Shown here: one piece after another, positions 28,035 through 36,532 of the stretch | Position numbering within the stretch: the stretch's first letter is position 1 | How the letters are laid out: every line of letters begins with the position of its first letter | The notes under the pieces: generated by a model | Databases searched by the model: none | Told to the model about the DNA's origin: nothing | Seen by the model: only the letters and a program-made list of their open reading frames with translations | Translations under genes and position numbers: made by a program | Assembly: GCF_002109385.1 (NCBI RefSeq) | Contig: NZ_CP020814.1 | Span: 498,001-562,000 of the forward strand | DNA length: 64,000 nt | From: Halalkalibacter krulwichiae | Lineage (GTDB): Bacteria; Bacillota; Bacilli; Bacillales; Bacillaceae_D | Direction of reading: 5' to 3'

Positions 28035-28832
28035 ATGACTACAGTTGAAACAGGTCAAAAAAATCTTACAGTGGTAAAGAAAAATGGCGTTGCAGAGGTG
28101 CATATTCACGTAAATAAAACAAATTCGTATGACCTTGAGTACTACAAAGAGCTAAATGCTGCAATTGATGATATTCGTTTTGATACAGATATTAAAGTAG
28201 CTGTGCTAATGAGTGATATGCCAAAGTTCTTCTCAGCAGGTGCAAACATTAACTTCCTTAAAGCTTCTGAGCCGCGCTTTAAGACTCAGTTCTGCCTATT
28301 CTGTAACGAAACATTAGATAAAATCGCTCGTTCTCCACAAGTATGGATCGCATGTCTAGAAGGACATACAGTAGGTGGCGGTTTAGAAATGGCTCTAGCT
28401 TGTGACTTACGTTTCATGGGTGATGCAGCTGGTAAAATTGGTCTTCCAGAAATTACACTAGGTGTCTTGGCTGGTACTGGTGGTACACAACGTCTAGCTC
28501 GCCAAGTAGGTCACTCTAAAGCATTAGACTTAAACTTAACAGGTGAAACACTTTCTCCACAAGAAGCATTAGACATTCAATTAGTAGATCGTGTCTTCCC
28601 TCAAGAAGAAACAAGAGCAAAAACATTAGAGTATGCTGAAAAGATTGCAAACAGTGCTACTTATGCAGCATCTAATATTAAGTTATCAATTATGAATGGT
28701 AAGGAAATGCCTTTAAATGTTGCGATTCGTTATGAAGGTGAACTACAAAACCTATTATTCCGTTCGAATGATGCACAAGAAGGTCTAAGCGCATTCATTG
28801 AAAAACGCCCAGCAGACTGGTCTGGACAATAA
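28035..28832 (+). CDS. BoxC-like enoyl-CoA hydratase/isomerase family protein, copy 2
   Basis: This 265-residue protein matches copy 1 (13427) exactly from residue 53 on, apart from none I could find, while the first 17 residues differ. By hand alignment the last 212 codons differ at about 15 bases, all synonymous, and about 190 bases in the middle are identical. The catalytic features are the same: GLPEITLG with Glu, and Asp in KALDLNLTG. GGAGG precedes the ATG. It stands 64 bases after the aldehyde dehydrogenase and just before a hairpin-rich gap and the benzoate-CoA ligase. Confidence 0.8.
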   Translation: MTTVETGQKNLTVVKKNGVAEVHIHVNKTNSYDLEYYKELNAAIDDIRFDTDIKVAVLMSDMPKFFSAGANINFLKASEPRFKTQFCLFCNETLDKIARSPQVWIACLEGHTVGGGLEMALACDLRFMGDAAGKIGLPEITLGVLAGTGGTQRLARQVGHSKALDLNLTGETLSPQEALDIQLVDRVFPQEETRAKTLEYAEKIANSATYAASNIKLSIMNGKEMPLNVAIRYEGELQNLLFRSNDAQEGLSAFIEKRPADWSGQ

Positions 28833-28859
28833 GTCTAAACATTAGCAGAGATGATCAAG

Positions 28860-29006
28860 AGGGTGAATGATAAGGCTGTTTGGACCTTGTGTTTCACCCT
28901 CACAGCAATGAGCAAAGCCGCTGCCTTACTCTTTTAAGCAGCCTGCTATGAATCTATCTTCATAGCAGGTAGCAGCGTGCAGAGCAATTTATTGCTCTGT
29001 TTTTTT
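28860..29006 (+). terminator. hairpin cluster with terminator before the ligase gene
   Basis: Three foldbacks follow each other: GGGTGAA...TTCACCC (about 28860-28899), CCTGCTATGAA...TTCATAGCAGG (about 28942-28969), and CAGAGCAA TTTA TTGCTCTG followed by seven T (28980-29006). The last is a typical intrinsic terminator; the others may stabilise the upstream mRNA. Confidence 0.7.
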
Positions 29007-29088
29007 GCTATCAAACACTCTCTTGATCTTATGATTATTTTGGGACAAGAAGCGCCCTCGTTACATCATCTTTCATTGGGGGAAATAC

Positions 29089-30663
29089 ATGATCGAATCA
29101 GTAATGAACTTAAGAGGTGTAAAAGAACATTATAATGCAGCAAATCGTTTTATTGATGAAAACGTTCGAAAAGGATTAGGCAATAAAGTCGCCATCATCT
29201 GTGATGATGAACAAGTAACCTATCAAGATCTGCAACGGAGAGTGAACCAATTTGGGAGTGCTCTCAGAAATATAAATGTTGAAAGTGAAAACCGCATCTT
29301 ATTGTTAACGTATGATTCACCCGAGTTTATTGTTTCGTTTTTCGGAGCAATGAAGATTGGGGCTATCCCAATTCCAGTTAATACCATGTTACAGCCCAAT
29401 GATTATGAATACTTACTAAATAACAGCCGCGCAAAAGTTCTTGTTATTCATGAGGACTTCTGGGAGAAAGTTAAAGATATTCGAGATAGATTTATTTATT
29501 TAAAAGAAGTAATTGTTATTTCTGAAAGCGCTTCGAAAAGTACGGATGTCATCGACTTCTTAGAGTTTGTTGACTGTGCCTCTACCGATCTAGAAACATA
29601 TTATAGTTCGTCAGAAGATGCAGGTTTCTGGCTTTATAGCTCTGGTAGTACGGGGAATCCTAAAGGTGTTATTCATCATCAAAAAAGCATGGAAGTTGCA
29701 TTTGATAACTTTGCTAAACAAGTATTGCACATGACAGAAGACGATATCACGTTCTCTGCCTCAAAGCTTTTCTTCGCATACGGTTTAGGAAATGGGATGT
29801 ATTTCCCGTTCGGTACAGGTGGAACGGCCGTTCTTTTAAAAGATCGACCAACGCCAGATAAAGTATTTGAAAAGTTGGTTGAATCTAAACCGACAATTTT
29901 CTTTGGTGTTCCAACACTTTATGGAGCAATGATCAATTATGTTGAAAAGACAGGTATTGTTCCTGATCTATCGTCTGTTCGTGTATGTGTATCAGCTGGA
30001 GAGGCTTTACCAGCCACGTTCTATAATAAATGGAAAGAACTGTTTGGTATCGATATTCTAGATGGAATTGGATCAACTGAAGCCTTACATATTTTCCTTT
30101 CAAATCGGATAGGAGATATTAAAGCTGGAAGTACGGGAAAAGTTGTTCCTGGTTATGAAGCTAGAATCTTGAACGATCAATCAATTGAAGTAGGTCCTAA
30201 TGAAATTGGAGACCTTGTCATCAAGGGTGAAAGCTTAACCGGTGGTTACTGGTGTAACATTGAGGAGAATCATCGTAAATTTTATGGCGAATGGATGCAT
30301 ACAGGCGATAAGTATTACCAAGATGAAGACGGCCATTTCTGGTATACAGGTCGTTCAGATGATATGTTGAAAGTAGGCGGTATTTGGGTTTCTCCAATTG
30401 AAATTGAAACCGTTCTATTCCAGCATGAAGATGTACTTGAATGTGCTGTAATTGGTAAGAAAACAGAAAATAATCTTGTCTTTCCGAAAGCTTTCATCGT
30501 GTTAAAAGACGGGGTAACTGCTTCAGAAAGACTAAGTGATGAATTAAAGCTTTATGTAAAAAGTAATTTGGCACCATATAAATACCCACGTGAAATTGAA
30601 TTTATTGATGAACTGCCAAAAACTGCAACGGGCAAGGTACAGCGCTTTAGACTAAGAGTTTAA
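29089..30663 (+). CDS. benzoate-CoA ligase
   Basis: This 524-residue AMP-forming ligase has the P-loop YSSGSTGNPKG, then the benzoate-ligase hallmarks KLFFAYGLGNGMYFPF and CVSAGEALP, and DGIGSTEALHIFLSN, followed by the hinge GRSDDMLKVGG and the catalytic Lys in KTATGKVQRF. These match BadA/BclA-type benzoate-CoA ligases along the whole length and differ from the shorter (about 430-residue) PaaK. It makes benzoyl-CoA from benzoate, ATP and CoA. The gene stands alone between two terminators, downstream of the catabolic operon. It is the strongest evidence that the island's substrate is benzoate or a close analogue. Confidence 0.9.
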   Translation: MIESVMNLRGVKEHYNAANRFIDENVRKGLGNKVAIICDDEQVTYQDLQRRVNQFGSALRNINVESENRILLLTYDSPEFIVSFFGAMKIGAIPIPVNTMLQPNDYEYLLNNSRAKVLVIHEDFWEKVKDIRDRFIYLKEVIVISESASKSTDVIDFLEFVDCASTDLETYYSSSEDAGFWLYSSGSTGNPKGVIHHQKSMEVAFDNFAKQVLHMTEDDITFSASKLFFAYGLGNGMYFPFGTGGTAVLLKDRPTPDKVFEKLVESKPTIFFGVPTLYGAMINYVEKTGIVPDLSSVRVCVSAGEALPATFYNKWKELFGIDILDGIGSTEALHIFLSNRIGDIKAGSTGKVVPGYEARILNDQSIEVGPNEIGDLVIKGESLTGGYWCNIEENHRKFYGEWMHTGDKYYQDEDGHFWYTGRSDDMLKVGGIWVSPIEIETVLFQHEDVLECAVIGKKTENNLVFPKAFIVLKDGVTASERLSDELKLYVKSNLAPYKYPREIEFIDELPKTATGKVQRFRLRV

Positions 30664-30721
30664 TGGAAAGCAGGCTGGTTTAAAAGCCCATAGAAGAGAA
30701 AAAATAGATCTTTCCATACAT

Positions 30722-30758
30722 GCCTTGAGAGGAGAAAACTACTCTTCTCAAGGCTTTT
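30722..30758 (+). terminator. terminator after benzoate-CoA ligase
   Basis: GCCTTGAGAGGAG (30722-30734) pairs with CTCTTCTCAAGGC (30742-30754) with one G-T wobble, followed by TTTT. It resembles in sequence the hairpin at 10288. Confidence 0.75.
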
Positions 30759-30847
30759 AAAAGATATAGAGATACATCAAAGGATCTTAAAAGGTCGAAA
30801 ACAGGCCTATTAATGCGTATCAGTATAAAAAAATATGGGGGTAGCTA

Positions 30848-31825
30848 ATGAAAAAAGCAATTATAAGTGGTGCTGGTTCGTATGTACCTTCTACAATCAT
30901 GACCAATCAAGACCTTGAACAATTAATGGATACTTCTCATGAATGGATTGCTACTAGAACGGGAATCCATGAAAGGCGAGTAATCGATTCTACGGAGAAC
31001 ACGTCCGATCTAGCTTTAAAAGCGAGTTTAGCAGCTTTAGAGGATGCAGGATTACAGCCAATGGATATTGATTTAATTATTGTGGCAACGGAGACGCCTG
31101 ATCATATGTTTCCGCCTGTTGCAACAAAACTGCAATCATTATTAGGCTGTAGAACTGTTGGGGCCTTTGATGTTCATAGTACATGTGTTGGCTTCATCTC
31201 TGCTCTGCAAATAGCTGAACAGTATATTAAAATTGGAAAGGCAAATCACATCTTAGTTGTTGGAGCTGATGCACTTTCCAAGATCGTTGATTATACAGAT
31301 CGATCAACGGCAATTCTCTTTGCGGATGGAGCAGGGGCTTTTGTTGTGTCTGGAGCTGATCAAGCTGAATCTGAAGGAATCATTGATTCAACAATCCACT
31401 CAGACGGTCAATTTTACGAAGACCTGTATGTAGAAGGTGGATCAAGTAGAGAAAGAGATAATAGTGATTACACCATTCCAAAAATAAAAATGAATGGAAA
31501 TAAAATCTTTAAACTGGCTGTTAATGCCATGTCTAATAATGTCAAAGAGTTGCTTGTCAGAAACGATGTTCAGTATGAAGAAATTGATTGGCTTATTCCT
31601 CATCAAGCAAACCAGCGGATTATCGATGCTGTAGCTAGAAATGTTGAATTTCCACAGCAGAAAGTGATAAGCAATATTAAATATTTTGGTAACAATTCAG
31701 CAGCGACGATTCCCTTAGCCTTTACAATGGCGAGGAAAGAAGGGAAAGTGAAAAAAGGAGATCGAATTGTCCTCACAGCTTTTGGTGGTGGTTTAATTTG
31801 GGGTTCATTGCTCTTCCAATATTGA
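30848..31825 (+). CDS. 3-oxoacyl-ACP synthase III (FabH family)
   Basis: The 325-residue enzyme has the KAS III triad: Cys in HSTCVGFISAL, His in IPHQANQRII, and Asn in FGNNSAATIPLA. FabH starts fatty acid synthesis by joining an acyl-CoA primer to malonyl-ACP. Bacilli often have two copies. The residues around the Cys (STCVGF) differ from the common AACAGF, hinting at another primer. It stands alone, with terminators on both sides, next to the aromatic island; a benzoyl-CoA-linked role cannot be excluded, but no sequence evidence supports it. Confidence 0.82.
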   Translation: MKKAIISGAGSYVPSTIMTNQDLEQLMDTSHEWIATRTGIHERRVIDSTENTSDLALKASLAALEDAGLQPMDIDLIIVATETPDHMFPPVATKLQSLLGCRTVGAFDVHSTCVGFISALQIAEQYIKIGKANHILVVGADALSKIVDYTDRSTAILFADGAGAFVVSGADQAESEGIIDSTIHSDGQFYEDLYVEGGSSRERDNSDYTIPKIKMNGNKIFKLAVNAMSNNVKELLVRNDVQYEEIDWLIPHQANQRIIDAVARNVEFPQQKVISNIKYFGNNSAATIPLAFTMARKEGKVKKGDRIVLTAFGGGLIWGSLLFQY

Positions 31826-31830
31826 GTAGT

Positions 31831-31863
31831 ACGCTTTAACCAGCTATGGTTAGAGCGTTTTTT
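31831..31863 (+). terminator. terminator after the fabH-like gene
   Basis: ACGCTTTAACCA (31831-31842) and TGGTTAGAGCGT (31847-31858) pair with one mismatch and a 4-base loop, followed by a T run. Confidence 0.75.
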
Positions 31864-31950
31864 CTTTGGTGATACTTATCAAGAAGTGGTAGCAGCGTCT
31901 AGAATATGATACTGTTAAAGAAAGATTTGTGAACGTGATAAGGAGAAGCA

Positions 31951-32685
31951 ATGAACAATTATAAATTAGTTATTCAATATGATGGTGGACGGTACAAGGG
32001 ATGGCAACGACTTGGCAATACGGAAAATACCATTCAAGGGAAGATTGAACACGTTTTATCAGAAATGGAAGGGAAGAAGGTTGAAATAATCGGGTCAAGT
32101 CGTACGGATGCCGGTGTTCATGCCTTAAATCAAGTTGCTAATGTAAAACTTGGAAGCAAAACGACTGAAGCGGATATTCAAACGTATGTAAATCACTATT
32201 TGCCTCTTGATATTAGTGTAACGGAAGTAAAACGAGTTACTGATAGGTTTCATGCTCGTTATAATGCAAAAGATAAAACCTATTTGTATAAAATCTGGAA
32301 TGAGCCCTATACTCATCCTTTTATGAGAAAGTACAGTATGCATGTTGAGAGAAAGCTTGATATTAAAGCAATGAAGGCGGCGGCACAGTTCTTTCTTGGT
32401 GAACATGATTTCACTGCATTCTCAAATGCAAAATCAAAAAAGAAATCAATGGTGCGTACGATTCGCTCCATTGATTTCCAAACGAACGATGGTTTTATTG
32501 AAATTAGAATAACGGGAGATGGGTTTCTTTATAATATGGTTCGTAAAATGGTTGGAACGTTAATAGAGGTTGGTTTAGCTGAAAAGGATGCTACTATTAT
32601 AGCTGACATTTTACATTCAAAAGATCGTAGTCAGGCAGGATTTGCTGATGCTTCCGGACTATTTTTAGAGAAAATTAACTATTAA
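31951..32685 (+). CDS. truA: tRNA pseudouridine synthase A
   Basis: The 244-residue protein carries the TruA catalytic motif SRTDAGVHALNQVAN with the nucleophilic Asp, an N-terminal YDGGRYKGWQR, and near the C-terminus NMVRKMVGTLIEVG. TruA modifies uridines 38-40 in the tRNA anticodon stem. In bacilli truA normally lies in the ribosomal protein cluster, so this isolated copy is probably a second paralog (truA2-like). The ATG follows AAGGAGAAGC. Confidence 0.88.
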   Translation: MNNYKLVIQYDGGRYKGWQRLGNTENTIQGKIEHVLSEMEGKKVEIIGSSRTDAGVHALNQVANVKLGSKTTEADIQTYVNHYLPLDISVTEVKRVTDRFHARYNAKDKTYLYKIWNEPYTHPFMRKYSMHVERKLDIKAMKAAAQFFLGEHDFTAFSNAKSKKKSMVRTIRSIDFQTNDGFIEIRITGDGFLYNMVRKMVGTLIEVGLAEKDATIIADILHSKDRSQAGFADASGLFLEKINY

Positions 32686-32726
32686 AGAATAGCCAAGAGT
32701 GAATGAAGCTCTTTTGGCTATTCTTT
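32684..32726. terminator. bidirectional terminator between truA and the TetR gene
   Basis: AAAGAATAGCC(AAGAG) and its complement CTCTT(T)TGGCTATTCTTT form a long stem with A and T runs at the ends, serving both convergent genes. Confidence 0.8.
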
Positions 32727-32743
32727 TTCTTTTTTCGTAGCAT

Positions 32744-33628
32744 TTAGCGAGTGTTGTTATCTTGGTTAAAAAAGGCTGTGATCAACTGCTCAAGCTGATT
32801 AAAGGCTTCCTTATCATGTAACGCACTATCACTTTGAATCGAAGATAGGACACTTTGAACGACAAACTGCCGTGGTTTCTTCGTATGCAACAGTTCTTCA
32901 ATAAGAAAGTCTAACAATTGCAGGTGGTTGTTAGAGCTTGGATCAATTTGTTTTTTGAAATGTAAAACAATCCGATAGAGCTCATCTTGAAAATGATTGT
33001 GCCGCTCTGGAAACCAGCTCTCTAACACTTCTGGTTGAATCAATTGATCATTTGCCGTTTCGACTTCTTCCACGATTTTCATAATGCGATCAACGCTATA
33101 GCGTACAACGGGATACATAGCCGCATTATGTCCATGAGCCATTAAGTAATACCTCACGTTATGATGTAGAATTCCTAAAAACATAATTGCGCAATCTAAT
33201 AAGTATGGAGCTTTTTGTTGGCCAAATAGATCGATAAAACGTCCATATAGCCAATGTACTTGTTGTAATTGACTGTCTTTGATAAATTGTTTCAATTCAA
33301 CATCGTTTGATACAAATGCCTCTTCGTATAGTGTGATCAGTTTATTCTTTCGGTTCATTTTCATTTGTAGCTCAAGTTGGCTGACGAATATCTCTACATC
33401 AGTGCGGTCTTGCCCAATTAATAGGTCATTGCGCTCTTTTTTTAGTTGGTCATAAATGCTTTTGAATATAGCCATTAATAATTCATTTTTCGAAGCGAAA
33501 TAATTGTAAAATGTTCCTTTTGAAATATTCGCATAGTCCAAAATATCTTGAATGGAAGTTGCTTGAAAGCCTTTGTCAATAAATAATTGGTGAGCCATTT
33601 GAATCACATGTTGTTTTCGACCGTTCAT
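32744..33628 (-). CDS. TetR-family transcriptional regulator
   Basis: The N-terminal 60 residues are a classic TetR helix-turn-helix: ATSIQDILDYANISKGTFYN followed by YFASKNELL. The remaining 230 residues form a long helical ligand domain (294 residues in total, longer than usual). The gene diverges from an MFS efflux gene across a 187-base region holding a 10-bp inverted repeat (33739-33776). It probably represses that pump and itself until a drug or aromatic ligand binds. Confidence 0.85.
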   Translation of the reverse strand: MNGRKQHVIQMAHQLFIDKGFQATSIQDILDYANISKGTFYNYFASKNELLMAIFKSIYDQLKKERNDLLIGQDRTDVEIFVSQLELQMKMNRKNKLITLYEEAFVSNDVELKQFIKDSQLQQVHWLYGRFIDLFGQQKAPYLLDCAIMFLGILHHNVRYYLMAHGHNAAMYPVVRYSVDRIMKIVEEVETANDQLIQPEVLESWFPERHNHFQDELYRIVLHFKKQIDPSSNNHLQLLDFLIEELLHTKKPRQFVVQSVLSSIQSDSALHDKEAFNQLEQLITAFFNQDNNTR

Positions 33629-33738
33629 ATTATCACCTGTTCTATAGGATTAGACTGTGTGTATAAAATCATATTACCTGATTAATAAACTTTCGACAAA
33701 CCCTTTTATAACCATAGATTAATCAATTGCCTTTTTTG

Positions 33739-33776
33739 TACTTATAGTATAATATTAAAAATGTGAACTATAAGTA
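33739..33776 (+). promoter_or_regulatory. efflux gene promoter with inverted-repeat operator
   Basis: TACTTATAGT (33739-33748) and ACTATAAGTA (33767-33776) form a perfect 10-bp inverted repeat with an 18-base spacer. The left arm overlaps a -10 box TATAAT (33748-33753). This is the expected place for TetR binding to block transcription of the MFS gene. Confidence 0.6.
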
Positions 33777-33815
33777 TATTTTATTAGACTTATTGTCTAT
33801 GTAGGAGGAAAGATG

Positions 33816-35345
33816 ATGGACCAATCGGAAATAAAGACAGGTCGCCCACCCTTTGGAATACTGGCCGTTCTAATGATTGGAGCTTTTATTTCTTTTTTAA
33901 ATAATACGTTGTTAAATGTTGCGTTGCCTTCGATTATGGCGGATTTACAAGTGGAAACGGCGACCGTACAATGGTTGACAACAGGTTATATGTTAGTAAA
34001 TGGTATACTGATTCCGGCGACTGCTTTTCTCATTCAAAAATATTCTGTGAGAAGGCTTTTTTTAACTGCAATGCTTTTATTTACAGTTGGAACGTTCGTA
34101 GCTGGATTGGCACATGTATTTCCAATGCTCTTAGCTGGAAGAATGCTTCAAGCCTCGGGATCTGCGATTATGATGCCACTGTTAATGAATGTCATGCTTG
34201 TTAGCTTCCCGGTTGAAAAACGAGGTACGGCAATGGGAGTATTTGGCTTAATCTTAATGGCAGCTCCTGCAATCGGTCCAACATTATCTGGATGGATTGT
34301 TGAGCATTATGACTGGAGAATGCTGTTCCATTTTGTTACACCGATTGCTGTTGTCGTTTTGCTAACGGGTTTCTTTTTGCTTAAAGATAAGAAGGAGAAG
34401 GTTGATATACATCTTGATCTTATTTCATTAGTACTTTCAAGCATTGGGTTTGGGGGCTTGTTATATGGGTTTAGCTCAGCAGGGAACAAGGGATGGGATC
34501 ATCCTCTTGTATATTTGACAATTGTCATTGGAGCCATTTCACTCATTACATTTATCAGTCGTCAATCAAAATTACAAATACCGATGTTGAATTTTAAAGT
34601 ATTTCAATACCCTATGTTTGCTTTATCTTCATCGATTACGATGGTCTTAAACATGGCGATGTTCTCAGGGATGTTATTATTACCGATTTACGTTCAAACG
34701 ATAAGAGGTATAACCCCGTTTGATGCGGGGCTGCTCATGTTGCCAGGTGCTTTAACAATGGCAGTGATGTCACCCATTACCGGAAAACTGTTTGACAAAT
34801 ACGGAGGTCGTGTACTAGCAATTATAGGACTTTCGATCACAGTGATAACAACTTACTTATTCAGTACATTAACGACGGAAACGAGTTATTCTTTTTTAAT
34901 GGCTTTAAACACAGTAAGGATGCTTGGAATATCGATGGTCATGATGCCTGTTTCTACAAATGGTTTAAATCAATTACCAGCCCGTTTTTACCCTCACGGA
35001 ACAGCGATGAACAACACACTGAATCAAGTATCTGGTGCCATCGGAACGGCTCTACTTGTTACTGTTATGTCAACACGTCAGCAAACACATGCAACTCGGA
35101 TAGCTGAAAGTACGTTAAATAATGCGGCAGGTCAGCCAACAGCAGCATTAGTAGAAATGCAACAGCAAGTTGCGATGACAGCAATGCTAGAAGGAATTAA
35201 TGACGCGCTTTTCGTCTCATCATTGATTGCGATTGTAGCATTGATATTAGCGTTCTTTATTAAAAGAGCGAAGCAAGACGAAGAACCGTTAGAGAAAGAA
35301 AGTGCAGCTCCTACAAGGGTGGAACCAAAACTAGCAGAAAGTTAA
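33816..35345 (+). CDS. DHA2-family MFS drug efflux transporter
   Basis: The 509-residue, about 14-TM protein begins with ISFLNNTLLNVALPSIMADL and has the proline-rich motif C region (LMAAPAIGPTLSGWI) typical of drug:H+ antiporters of the EmrB/LmrB/QacA type. AGGAGG lies 7 bases before ATG 33816; the ATG at 33813 is only 4 away. The divergent TetR gene and the operator point to inducible export of toxic compounds, maybe aromatic acids. Confidence 0.87.
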   Translation: MDQSEIKTGRPPFGILAVLMIGAFISFLNNTLLNVALPSIMADLQVETATVQWLTTGYMLVNGILIPATAFLIQKYSVRRLFLTAMLLFTVGTFVAGLAHVFPMLLAGRMLQASGSAIMMPLLMNVMLVSFPVEKRGTAMGVFGLILMAAPAIGPTLSGWIVEHYDWRMLFHFVTPIAVVVLLTGFFLLKDKKEKVDIHLDLISLVLSSIGFGGLLYGFSSAGNKGWDHPLVYLTIVIGAISLITFISRQSKLQIPMLNFKVFQYPMFALSSSITMVLNMAMFSGMLLLPIYVQTIRGITPFDAGLLMLPGALTMAVMSPITGKLFDKYGGRVLAIIGLSITVITTYLFSTLTTETSYSFLMALNTVRMLGISMVMMPVSTNGLNQLPARFYPHGTAMNNTLNQVSGAIGTALLVTVMSTRQQTHATRIAESTLNNAAGQPTAALVEMQQQVAMTAMLEGINDALFVSSLIAIVALILAFFIKRAKQDEEPLEKESAAPTRVEPKLAES

Positions 35346-35364
35346 TTTATGAAGATTAGTAAGG

Positions 35365-35400
35365 CACCTTGCTCATTGATAATGAGCAAGGTGTTTTTTT
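35365..35400 (+). terminator. terminator after the MFS gene
   Basis: CACCTTGCTCATT and AATGAGCAAGGTG form a perfect 13-bp stem with a GAT loop (35365-35393), followed by seven T. Confidence 0.9.
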
Positions 35401-35760
35401 ATAGGAGAGAAAGGTCATATATGAAATAACATGGTCGTTCTTGTAAAAGAACAGATGAATTGTTTAAAAAGTTAAAAATATTAGTTATTTGAAGAAAAAA
35501 AGAGTATGATAAAGTATTTTGTTCGTTATAAAGGTCAGATGCTTATTTTTGCTGTTTTTCAATTTAACTTAGATAACTTATACTATGTTTAGTTGTTCGT
35601 TATGAAGAACAATATGAACGAACAAAGTTCTTTGATAGGAAAGGTAAATAAATTGATATGACTTAGAAGAGTACGACCAAAAATAGGTTGAAATCTTTGC
35701 TCTGCAAAGGTCAAATAAACTATTACATACCCACAAAGGGTCGAAAGGGCGGAATCATTG
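35401..35760 (+). promoter_or_regulatory. control region of the TasA-like operon with SinR-like sites
   Basis: No gene is seen in this gap. GTTCTTGTAAAAGAAC (35437-35452) is an inverted pair of GTTCTT, close to the SinR operators (GTTCTYT) known before Bacillus biofilm genes. A further GTTCTTT stands at 35627-35633. Between them lies a 9-bp inverted repeat TTGTTCGTT...AACGAACAA (35593-35625), whose arm TTGTTCGTTAT also occurs near 35519. A weak promoter (TTTTCA, then TATACT at 35579-35584) fits in between. Confidence 0.5.
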
Positions 35761-36402
35761 ATGAGTATTAAAAAGAAATTAGGCATGGGTGTCGTATCAG
35801 CAGCATTGGGGTTGTCTTTGATTGGTGGAGGAACGTTTGCTTATTTTAGTGATACTGTAGCAACGACAAACACATTTGCATCAGGAACTTTGGATTTATC
35901 AATTAATCCAGAATATGTAATTAAGGCAGAGAATATCAAGCCAGGTGATATCATGCCGAGAGCTTTTGAGCTTAAAAATGATGGTTCTTTAGATATTTCC
36001 TCTGTAGATATTCATACTGACTATGATGTAGATTATGGAGATAAATATAATGGTGGTGATTTAGGAGAACATATTCTTGTTCATTTTATGAAAAATGTTG
36101 ATAAAAATGGACTTGGAAACATAGTTGTAGGTCCTAACAATGTGATTACTAGCACAACACTAGCAGAACTTCGTGACGCAAATGGGTTACCTGATGCAGT
36201 GGCAAATAAATTATATGTTAACCTTCCATGGCTGGGAGAAACGAACGGTGAAAAAGCTGGTCTCAAAGCAGGCGATTCAGACGATCTAGTTGTTGTATTT
36301 GAGTTTGTCGATAATGATGAAGATCAAAATACATTCCAAGATGCTGAATTAACACTTTATTGGAACTTCGAAGCCCATCAAACGTCAGGTACACTTAAGT
36401 AA
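35761..36402 (+). CDS. TasA/CalY (camelysin)-family fibre protein
   Basis: This 213-residue secreted protein begins with a signal peptide ending in GGGTFAYFSDTVATTNTFAS, the exact kind of site cut by SipW, then SGTLDLSINPEY and an acidic beta-rich body. TasA proteins form extracellular amyloid-like fibres in biofilms; camelysins are close relatives. The ATG at 35761 is chosen over the TTG three bases earlier. The SipW peptidase is encoded downstream at 37384. A strong terminator separates it from the TapA-like gene, allowing much higher expression of the fibre subunit. Confidence 0.85.
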   Translation: MSIKKKLGMGVVSAALGLSLIGGGTFAYFSDTVATTNTFASGTLDLSINPEYVIKAENIKPGDIMPRAFELKNDGSLDISSVDIHTDYDVDYGDKYNGGDLGEHILVHFMKNVDKNGLGNIVVGPNNVITSTTLAELRDANGLPDAVANKLYVNLPWLGETNGEKAGLKAGDSDDLVVVFEFVDNDEDQNTFQDAELTLYWNFEAHQTSGTLK

Positions 36403-36410
36403 TATAAAAA

Positions 36411-36441
36411 GGAAAGGTGAGGCTGTCTCACCTTTCCCCTT
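36411..36441 (+). terminator. terminator after the TasA-like gene
   Basis: GGAAAGGTGAG (36411-36421) and CTCACCTTTCC (36427-36437) form a perfect 11-bp stem with a GCTGT loop, followed by a short T-rich stretch. Confidence 0.75.
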
Positions 36442-36532
36442 TATTTGCTTTCATCAATATAAAAATAGATTGATTTGTATATTCATGAAAACAAATAAAC
36501 TGATTTACAAGGTAGAGTGAGGGGGATACGAT

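Noticed and set aside
13427..28832. assembly duplication as the cause of the two BoxC-like copies
   Set aside because: The copies differ by scattered synonymous changes, have different N-termini and different flanks, so they are real separate genes.
29523..29536. cre-like TGAAAGCGCTTCGA in the ligase gene
   Set aside because: It lies deep in the coding region and its right half does not fit the consensus.
29089..30663. phenylacetate-CoA ligase PaaK
   Set aside because: Length (524 versus about 430) and motifs such as FFAYGLGN and DGIGSTE fit benzoate-CoA ligases instead.
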